Of a stretch of 64,000 nucleotides of DNA, positions 56,041 to 64,000 are shown piece by piece. Within the stretch, counting starts at the first letter, position 1, and the number at the start of each line of letters is the position of its first letter. The notes under the pieces were generated by a model. That model was not told the DNA's origin and did no database searches. It saw nothing but the letters and a program-made list of their open reading frames with translations. Both the position numbers and the translations under genes were made by a program. Origin of the DNA: Ariolimax columbianus (lineage: Eukaryota > Mollusca > Gastropoda > Stylommatophora > Arionidae); NCBI GenBank assembly GCA_036924085.1, contig JAVGWX010000019.1:5783641-5847640 (forward strand), read 5' to 3'.

Positions 56041-59000
56041 TTCTTCTTCTTCTTCTGCGTACACAGTCAGACAGCAACCATTATTTTTTCGAAAAAAGCG
56101 GCGGTCGTCCTGAGACTCTCGCCACTACCATAGAGCTTGTCTTGCAGTTCCACTGGCAATGGCCACATCTGCTCTCTCTGATCCCCGTATGTCGGGCAGT
56201 TCTGCAGCAGATGTTCAGTTGTCATTTTACCAGTACCGCACGGGCATTCGTCGGTACACCCTATCTTCAATTTGTTGAATAGGTGGTACATCAGTCTATT
56301 GTGGCCAGTGCGAAGTCTGAAGACAACGACCTGCTCTCTTCGGTTCAACTGGTAATAGGCATCGTTTTTTGGTGTAACCAGTATGTTCAGTTTCCCATTT
56401 GGTCATGTATCTGGCTTTGATAAGCCGTTTTGACTCTTCGTACGTCATACTAGTATCTGTTTGTGATAGTCTTGCAGCTTCTTTTGTCAGTCTGTCTGCC
56501 TCCTCGTTGCCTTGGATGTTGCAGTGTGATCGGACCCACTGTGCCACTACCCATTTTGGTGCGGACTGCTGGCACAGTTTGCAGAGTGCTGCTCTTAAGT
56601 CATTAAGCTCAGTGTTTTTCTGGCTTTTTAGCGCGGTGACTACGGCGAGAGCATCTGTAAGCAGGACTATATGGCTTTCATTTTTACTGTGTGTCACCAT
56701 TTCTTCCACTGCCGCCCTCAGTGCCTCTGCCTCCGCTCTGAAATTGCTTGTGTACCTACCAGTAGCGAATGACAGTGTTACTTTTTTGCCATTTGGTAGC
56801 TTCAGGAATGCTCCTGCCCCTCCGTTCTGTGTTGTGTGTGTTACAGAACCGTCGATGTATGCATGGGTCCAGTCCATGCTTGGGTAGCTTTTCGTTATAA
56901 AGCTTAGGGTAGTATCTCTCCTTTCTTTTTCAGTCTGGCAGTTTTTGTTTGCAATACCTGGTATATTTTCTACCACCTCTGAAAATATATCTTGCCTCCA
57001 GGTAGGTTTTCGTACAGTAGTGATGGGTTTTGGTGTTGTTAGTGCGTTTATGGGATCTTCGTGCATCTTTGCTTTGGCTATTTCTGCAAAGTTTCTCCGC
57101 TTTAGTTTCCCATTTCCCAAATTGTTTAGTCTCTGGTGCATTGGATGGTCGGTCAGTCTTCGGAGCTTCTCTGAATGCAGCTGGGCTCTGCAGTCTCTTC
57201 TATCGGTCAGGGATTGCAGTTTTGTAAACATTTTCAAGTTCTACAATTGGCGTTGACTTCATGCCACCTGTTATAATTCTCATGGCTTGGTTTTGAAGTT
57301 TGTTAACTTTATCGAAGTTCGCCTTCGCTGCTGTTGTCCATGCCGCAATGCCATACTCGAGAACAGGTCTCACTCTTCCAGTGTACAGTTTCTTTAGTAT
57401 GCCTTCGTCTGCTCCCCAGCTTGGGCCATCAAGTGTCCTCATGATTGCCATTCTTTCTCTGGCTTTCATTCGGTTTCTCTCAATCTGACTTTTCCATGTC
57501 ATGCGCCTATCAAATGTGACTCCCAGATAGGTTGGGTTGTCGTTTGGCTGCAGGAATTTGCCATTTAGACTTAATTTGGTACTTTGGGGTTTTAATAAAA
57601 GCGAGAATATTGTGCATTTGTGTGGTTTTCTGCTCGTTTATTTTGACCAGCCATGAGTTCGCCCACTCTTCCAGCAATGTTAGGGCCGTCTGCATCCGAT
57701 TTCTTGCTATGGTGAGATTCTTTTCAGAGGTCTACATAGCCAGATCGTCTGCAAACATTGAGCTATGGACTCTTCTTGGTATATTCTCTGTAATATCGTT
57801 TATATATACCAGGAAGAGTGTGGGTGACAGTACTCTCCCTTGGGGTACTCCCTGCTCGAGTGTCACCTTTTTGCTCATCTGCTTTTGTACTTGGACTCTG
57901 GCCGTTCTTTGTTTGAGGTAGTGGTTGATCCACTTGTACATCTTCCCACAAACATCACTTCTTCTTAGCTTGACTCTAAGTCCATCTTTCCATACTTTGT
58001 CAAATGCCTTTTCCAGATCCACCCAAACAGCTTCTGTGTGTTTCTGTGCCTGGTAGGCATCTTCTATCTCCTGGGCTATGAGGATGACCTGGTCCTCAGT
58101 GGATCTGTGCTGTCTAAAGCCGGCTTGCTGTGGCATTAGTATTCTATTTTCTTCCAGATGCCACATCAGTCTGGTGGTTATCATCCGTTCCATCAGCTTG
58201 CCGACACAGCTCAGTAGGCTTATGGTCCTGTATCCATTTTGATCTGTTTTGTCCTTTCCTGTTTTTGGTACTGGTACCAGTACTGTGTCTTTCCATGCCT
58301 GGGGTACAATTCCCCTTTTCCAGCTTTGGTTCAGGACCGATAGCAGTTTCCTCTTCGCTGTTTGGCCCAGCCACATCAGCATTTCGTTTGTTATCCCGTC
58401 TTTTCCGGGAGATTTCCTTTTCTTTAGTGTTCTCAAAGCCTCTTCCATTTCGCGCATTGTTAATTTGGCCATCATATGCTCTTCAGGTGCCGTATTCATG
58501 TTGTCGTGCCCCTTTAGCTCTTCGCTAATGTCTGTATGCTTATCTGCAGGGACCTCGATGTGGTTTGCTCTGGCATAGTGATCGACAAAGGAGTTTGCGG
58601 CTTTCTTACCTGTGATCAAGTTCTCGCCCTGCTTGATAGTAATTTGTTTATTTGACGGGGTTTCGTCGTTCATGGCTCTGACTAGCTTCCATAGCTTGTT
58701 CCCGTCTTTGTCCGGGTTTAGACTTTCCGTTTTATTTTTCCAGCTTTCTCTTGCTGTTTGCTTGAGAGTGTGTTTGTACTTCGCCGTGGCGGCTTTGAGG
58801 GCGATGTTTGCCTCCATGGATTTTTCTCGCTCTGCCATGTTCCTAGCATTTGTTACTGCATCTTCCACTTTCTGCAACTCATCATTCCAGTAGGGCTTAT
58901 AGTTTTTCCTAGCTCCTCTTGGGGTGGTTTCAGTGGCGGCTTGCATTATTGCATTGCTTAGGCTCTCCACCATGGGCTTTATTTTGGTGTTTCGTGAAAT

Positions 59001-59055
59001 ACATGATTCAAACATTGCTCTCTTCATCTTTTTAAGTCTAGGTAACAACGTGTGT
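56041..59055 (-). pseudogene. LINE-A copy E: near-complete RT-RNase H with late frame breaks
   Basis: The minus-strand frame 59048-57732 (438 codons) carries the linker and RT: SPGKDGITNEMLMWLGQTAK, PQQAGFRQHRSTEDQVILIA, VWVDLEKAFDKVWKDGL (motif A), GVPQGRVLSPTLF and SSMFADDLAM. TGG-to-TAG at about 57733 ends it. Further breaks are an insertion near 57620, a frameshift near 57230 and an extra T in a T run at about 56366. RNase H (57237-56296 frame) reads AYIDGSV, so the first motif has TDGS changed to IDGS, losing no catalytic Asp. The (GAA)n tail is at 56041-56056. It is inactive but recent. It starts 131 bp after the donor of host exon 3, antisense to it. Confidence 0.9.
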
Positions 59056-59229
59056 AACTAATTTGATTAGATTTGGGTATCCAGGAGATCCAGTATCGGA
59101 GGGATCTTATAAAACATGATCATAGGCATGCAGTGATTACGTTCCAGTAATTGGAAAATAATAGATAAAATAATAATAATGTTCGTTAAGGTGTCTGAGG
59201 CCTGTTTCATCGGCCGGCTAAATCATTGA

Positions 59230-59765
59230 CCCACAACTGTGGTTCCAGGCCTCGTCTAGTTTGGAAAAGGAGGTTGACATATGTTGGAGTCATACTGTGC
59301 AGGGACAACCTCTGCTGCAACCCAGTCGGCCGGGAGAGGACTTTTGGAACTAAGAAACGAAGTGTGTTGTACTTTGTGGGCCAGTATTTCCTGGTCTAAT
59401 CGTACACCATGACCGAACAAAGATATTCTGCGTCGGTCAAATGTTTCTGAGATTGTATGGAAGATTGTCTTAGCAGAGACTTCCACGTTTGGGATGTAGC
59501 CATGCAATCGGATGACAAGGATACGCCGCTGGTGGCGCATGTGGAAAGTCTGCGTTCTCGACATCTCATGTTCCAGCAGTGTCCAGGTTTCGGGGCCATA
59601 AAGCAGGACCAGGACCACCCAGTACTGGTAGATGCATATGTTTATGCCAAGAAAGATATTGTCATTACTTCACACACGTCGGAGATCGTGCATAGCGGAC
59701 ACAGCTATTTCGATTGTCCTAGACATATCGAGATTGATAATTCCATCGATTGATATCATATTTGC
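59230..59765 (-). pseudogene. RTE-like LINE C-terminal end
   Basis: Minus-strand blocks are ISIDGIINLDMSRTIEIAVS (about 59750), VLVLLYGPETWTL (59616-59578), FHMRHQRRILVIRLHGYIPN and RRISLFGHGVRLDQEILAHK (about 59430-59371). This is the known C-terminal order of an RTE-like ORF. The last 120-codon frame is open. Confidence 0.7.
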
Positions 59766-61322
59766 TGCAACCCTGATATTGTTTCCAGGTCTTTTATTTG
59801 TATAGAATTTGAATAATATCAAGATAGCAGATGCCTCATAATTAGTTTAAAAAAACGATTACTTAGACACTCAAATAATATCAGAAGGGAGATGTAGCAA
59901 CACCAGATGAGAACCATTTACCTAGACTCTCAAATAATATCGGAAGGGAGATGCGGCTATGAATTAAATAATACAACCCATTCCAAAAAAGCGTTCTACA
60001 ACATGATGGACTTTCCCTGAATAAAATCTAGATCGATAGAATTGTGAAAATTGTAAGTTGTATATAGAATCAGTTTCTGTCATATAGAAGGGAATCATGT
60101 ACATTCACTAATCAAACCAAATGATATACAGTTGTATATATCATAACTCCAAATAACAAAAGTTCCACTAATTATTAAGAGGTTTGATGATAACATCTTG
60201 ACAATGCATGGTAGACTGATGATTGATCTGAAATTGTTTGGATGATAGCCAAGCAGTTCAATATCCTGTAAGTGTCATTTTAGTGTAAAGTTGAGAGTAA
60301 AGGTTTGACCAAGTTTTTTACGATCCATTAAGATGTCTGCCATGATAAACGATATGACATTGCGGTCAAAAAGAACTTCTCATCTTAGATAATTTGCTCT
60401 TTCAAAAGTTAAAATGTGTGTAAACAATGACAGTCTTCCCTACTTTTAAACTGAATTATTTCATTGGTGGTTTAGATTCACCAGCAGGGAGTAATGTGCC
60501 TCATGTGTTATTATTGATTAAGTTATTGTTCCTAAGAATCAACTTTATTTCGTTCTCGAGACAGTGCTCAGCATATCAAAAAATGGGCAAGAGTGTTGAT
60601 GTTGATGGTTCTTGTCACTCGCTGGTTGTTCACACTTCATCCTCTCTTGTGTTGCACTGTACTCAACCCACAATGCACACGATTAATTATCATCCAGGCA
60701 AAAAACAAATAAGCTAAAAATGAGAGTCAACATGTGTTAATGCATGTATACATCAAATTGATGTAATTTCTTTATTGTCAGCCTTTATTTTAATTCCACG
60801 TTAAAATCCACCCTCTAGGGATTTTAAGATGATCCCCAAAACATTTAAAGCTTAAAGAAAATACATGCAATTTTGGTCAATACTACTGGTTGCAGAAAAC
60901 TATTTTTTTACATCTTAAGGCGAAAAATATATCGAATTTTATCATAATCTGAAAGAAGATAAAATCAGCCAATTAGGCATGATGAGGTCATATTTCTGAT
61001 TTTTTTTTTTAAGTGTGAAGAAATGTCGATGTTTTTAAAATATTATTAAGTCTTTTTTTTTAAATCCGAAAAAGTTTGAGCATATCAATAAAAAAAAGTT
61101 TTCTCCTCCGTAACTCTGATCAGATGTGAATGCTGCAACTTCTGTGCTAACAATCAATACTAACCCACTTGTGCTGGACACTGGCTTGTGTGACAGTAGT
61201 AGCGGTTTAATAGAAAATAGTGAAAAAAAAGTTGTAATTTTCTAACACAGCCTCACCTTGCTATCCCATTATTGCCATATATGTTTCTCAAAACCAAATA
61301 TCATGTGTTACATTTGTATTAG
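59766..61322. other. Intron sequence with a short direct repeat
   Basis: A duplicated block (TAGACACTCAAATAATATC near 59866 and TAGACTCTCAAATAATATC near 59924, each followed by GGAAGGGAGATG-like sequence) lies at the left. The + strand frame 60427-60717 is open (96 codons) but has no splice context or motif that I trust. Confidence 0.4.
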
Positions 61323-61415
61323 ATATCAAATATGGCACAGTGAATGTGACAATATCCTATTCAGTCTGTTTTATGAATGACTACATCCCACGCAGCACCT
61401 GTATCATTGCAGCAG
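61323..61415 (+). CDS. Host gene exon 4: last ectodomain strands
   Basis: The acceptor ACATTTGTATTAG ends at 61322 and the donor GCAG|GTAAGG begins at 61416, a near-perfect donor. It has two bases, 30 codons and one base. The phase-1 entry joins exon 3 to give Asp153, then IKYGTVNVTISYSVCFMNDY. Asn160 (NVT) is a glycosylation site, with Cys168 and Cys179. The NVTISYSV run looks like a closing beta-strand of an Ig-like domain. The exon ends in phase 1, again consistent with a further phase-1 exon. Confidence 0.6.
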
Positions 61416-61565
61416 GTAAGGTAGTTTGCTACTGTGTAACTGATGTATAATTTAGAGCTGACGATTAAGGTAGCTATTGCAGTAATGAGGTGAATAATCT
61501 GCTGGAAACCTGCTGTAGAAGCGATCATACATGTTTATGTCACAAGGGATTGCATGTTTGTTAAA

Positions 61566-61690
61566 ATGTTTACTTTATCAAGGAAAAAATCATTGTCCAA
61601 ATATGATGGTTAATATCATCTTCATACTGAAATTAATGTCTTCCGTCTAATATTGTTTACGGACTGGTATACACATTTATATTAGTTGCA
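61566..61690 (+). repeat. Left arm of a 2.2-kb-spaced inverted repeat
   Basis: This matches the reverse complement of 63850-63990: TTTACTTTATCAAGGA, ATGATGGTTAATATCATCTT-like and GGACTGGTATACACATTTAT are shared. Small differences make it an old duplication or a pair of copies of one repeat. Confidence 0.7.
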
Positions 61691-61708
61691 TAGCTTTTGT
61701 TTTTTGAG

Positions 61709-61759
61709 ATATAGATACTACCACTGTAACACCAACACGTTCTTCAACAACAGTATCTT
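61709..61759 (+). CDS. Host gene exon 5 candidate: Thr/Ser-rich stalk
   Basis: The acceptor TTTTGTTTTTTGAG ends at 61708, with an alternative AG at 61714 that keeps frame. The donor TCTT|GTAAAT begins at 61760. Entry and exit are both phase 1. The peptide DTTTVTPTRSSTTVS is Thr/Ser-rich like a mucin-type stalk between an ectodomain and a membrane segment. It is only 45-51 bases long, so it is less certain than exons 2-4. Confidence 0.4.
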
Positions 61760-62449
61760 GTAAATGTGTTTAGCTTGATTGGCCATTTTGATGAAGTTTA
61801 TACTCTATCCTGTTTTCCTAAAATTACACATGTCATTTGTGACTTTTAAGCTAGCTAATGTACATTATTATTTATATCATTTTAACTTATTTATTTACAT
61901 TAATGACCAGAAAAAGCATGTTGTTTTTAAACTATAGTCAGTTTAATTATTAAAAATGTCTTCTCATAATGTTTGCTGCTGATTTTTATTGAGGTCTTAA
62001 CAACTGTGTCTTAACTTCATTAAATCAAAGGGGATGAAGTAAATACTCATCATCTGATCACTGTAGGTATGATTCATATTAGTGAGCATGACAATTAAAA
62101 TGTGTAGAATTCAAATACAAATGTGAATTATACAATTAATACGATTAACAGAAAAGCTTCAAAATATGTTACAGTATGTTCACAAATATATTTTAAATTG
62201 TAGTTTTTCAATATTAGTTTTGTACTTTGAAAATTATTAAACATTTTGTACTTTAAAGTCATTGAAACCAAATTATTCTTGCTGTTCAATTTAACTCATA
62301 CCCATCGTATTAGTTAGTAGCAATAATTGGGAGGATTTTGTTATTAGGGCAAAGTATGAAAAATTGTGTTTATAGAAGTGCATTAAGTGAGACACATATT
62401 CGGCTTTGATGAGCTATTATCTTCTTCGAACAGTTGTTCATTTTTTTAA

Positions 62450-62720
62450 AAAAATAAGCCAGACATAAACGAATCATCACTAGAGCCATCACATCCACGC
62501 CCACTGATGCACTAGAAATAATCACAGACCTCCAGTCAATGGATGAAAGACAGGATATTAAACTAATGCAGCAGGTAGAGACATTCACGAGTTTCCCAAG
62601 CCACCCAATGCACCAATGAATGACCAGGAAAAAGGAGATATAAGAGAAGCAACGTTGCATCAAACTCCAATGTAATTGATACTCAAAATCCCAGTTCTGC
62701 AACAAACAAAACCAAGTCTT
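62450..62720 (+). pseudogene. LINE-B-like RT thumb remnant
   Basis: + strand frames read RIITRAITSTPTDALEIITD, LQSMDERQDIKLMQQVETFT and SFPSHPMHQ. These align with the ITGGMKSTPIVELEKI...LQSM...DHPMHQRL block of LINE-A/B. Stops and a frameshift follow. Confidence 0.55.
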
Positions 62721-62824
62721 AATCAGTCAAAACTCGCAGAGCTAATAGACACAATAAAATGTATATTTATTTGTAAAATAGTTTTGCCTGAATGAAATAT
62801 AAATATTATTATTACACTATAATA

Positions 62825-63650
62825 CAATACAAAATCCTCGATTGTTTCACTCCGACAGGTGTGTCGTATGCGAGGTAGTCAACAACGTCATGTACAGACC
62901 GACATTTCGCCGTGTTGTGGCATTTCAGACCTAGGTTCCTCAACATATCATCTTACCATCGTATGGACGGGCGGTCGCGTGGTCGTGTACACTCATATGA
63001 CCACCAAAACGTCGTTCTGAGTGTCCATCCGTCATCTGGCATGAGCGCCACGTGACCAGCCCAGTGGTAATTATGAGACAACGCAGGTTCCACGACATCT
63101 CAAATAAGAGTGCGTTCTCTGGTTTCAGGATTGGAGATTAGATCTCAGACCGAGATCCCGAGAACGCCTCTTTCCATCGCTCGCTGGGTATGCTTAGTTT
63201 CTCTGCATCCGGGTGTCGCAGATTCCACATTCTACATTCGTAGATCATGGCCGTTATTTCAGCAGAGTTGAAAAGATGACCCCTTTTCATGGTGTCTTTC
63301 AGACGCAGGCGTATAGTCTTTATGGCATTGAAGTCAGACTAGGCTGGAGCTCTGCGTCTAGAACTTTCCCGGTCTAGGGTGTGGGTGGCATTTATTTCCT
63401 GTCCCAAATATATGTAAGCGCTCATTTTCCAGCTTGATCTCGTATTTGTGGCAACATTGCCTTTCGTTTTGTTCATCGGACTCCAGACACTTCAACCGAT
63501 TTTATCCAGTTCGTTTAGAGAGAGTTGGACCTCATAGATCGTTTGGCTGATGGGCACACTGTCGTCCGCAAATCGAAGGTTGGTGAGCCTTTCTCCCTTT
63601 GTATAAATGTTCTCTTCCTGTCGCACAAATATTGCTAGATACTATTGTTA
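62825..63650 (-). pseudogene. RTE-like LINE: RT motif C to C-terminus
   Basis: Minus-strand order is KGERLTNLRFADDSVPISQT (about 63600-63541), IYEVQLSLNELDKIG, MSAYIYLGQEINATHTLDRE (about 63427-63370), FNAIKTIRLRLKDTMKRGH, IPSERWKEAFSGSRS, TGLVTWRSCQMTDGHSERRF and RPSIRWDDMLRN (62970-62935). The frame is largely preserved with a few stops. It is the best copy of the family seen at 33540-34300. Confidence 0.8.
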
Positions 63651-63849
63651 GAGAATGTGTTAGGGTTACAATGGTAGTGTATACACCTGTCCGGTAAATG
63701 TTGAAACAAATATTATAAAAAAATTAACTTAGGGAAAAAAAACTGGGGCACAACATGTTAACTTTGAATTGGCTATATCTTAACGTGAATTAAAATGGAA
63801 ATCCACTAGTTACAATAGGAAGGTAACCTTTGCCTGGAGCAATATAAAA

Positions 63850-63990
63850 TGTAAACCATTATTCAACTAGTATAAATGTGTATACCAGTCCATAAACAAA
63901 AGTAGTGTGAATACATTAATATCAGGATGAAGATGATAACAACCATCATTTATGGATATCGAATGTTCCTTGATAAAGTAAATAGTTTAA
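63850..63990 (-). repeat. Right arm of the inverted repeat
   Basis: Reverse complement of 61566-61690. See that entry for the shared blocks. Confidence 0.7.
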
Positions 63991-64000
63991 AAAACATGCA

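Noticed and set aside
60427..60717. 96-codon + strand frame as an extra exon between exons 3 and 4
   Set aside because: The acceptor is poor, and inserting it would break the Ig-like strand order that exons 3 and 4 give when joined directly.

Overview
This is a eukaryotic, AT-rich, intron-like window. The 18S rRNA-derived stretches and the mix of LINE families point to a spiralian, most likely a mollusc (a cephalopod or gastropod would fit). That assignment is inference and was not tested by search. There are no bacterial-type genes. Almost everything recognisable is repeat: at least twenty LINE (non-LTR retrotransposon) fragments on both strands, rRNA-derived retro-sequences, seven or more minisatellites, microsatellites, one tRNA-derived SINE and one or two candidate solo LTRs.

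Threaded through the repeats on the + strand is what looks like one host gene: a signal-peptide exon (11170-11277), two exons of a cysteine-rich ectodomain (42552-42739, 55690-55909), a further ectodomain exon (61323-61415) and probably a short Thr/Ser-rich stalk exon (61709-61759). Every splice phase matches its neighbour (1, 0, 1, 1). The introns would be about 31, 13, 5.4 and 0.3 kb and would hold all the mobile DNA between 11.3 and 61.3 kb. The gene probably continues past the window.

Layout. 0-4.5 kb: decayed RTE-like endonuclease pieces, then an rDNA spacer/18S fragment fused to a 5'-truncated LINE-A. 4.5-7.5 kb: low-information DNA, a candidate LTR and a CR1-like tail. 7.5-14 kb: RTE-like pieces, LINE-A copy B and the first host exon. 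14-19 kb: a minus-strand LINE split by a 1.17-kb LTR-like insert, then a CR1-like LINE. 18.9-26 kb: a long rDNA-derived element followed directly by the longest LINE-A copy. 26-31 kb: three minus-strand LINEs. 31-35 kb: microsatellites, a 44-bp minisatellite and an RTE tail. 35.3-40.4 kb: an RTE-like LINE interrupted by a 2.2-kb rDNA-derived element with a perfect 13-bp target-site duplication. 41-46 kb: minisatellites, host exon 2, a 387-bp truncated copy of the same rDNA element, and a LINE with a 1-kb minisatellite inside its reverse transcriptase. 46-55 kb: a SINE, LINE-C, and a young LINE-A (copy D) with an intact frame. 55-64 kb: host exons 3-5, LINE-A copy E, and RTE remnants.

The most interesting signal is a non-autonomous retroelement built from rRNA. 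It has a fixed 18S/28S mosaic, a non-ribosomal 3' segment, and a 3' end (GCGTACGATGAAGAAGAAG) shared with the autonomous LINE-A in the same window. Two copies are 5'-truncated and flanked by 11-13 bp target-site duplications, which is the expected signature of LINE-driven target-primed reverse transcription. LINE-A is the obvious candidate for the machinery.
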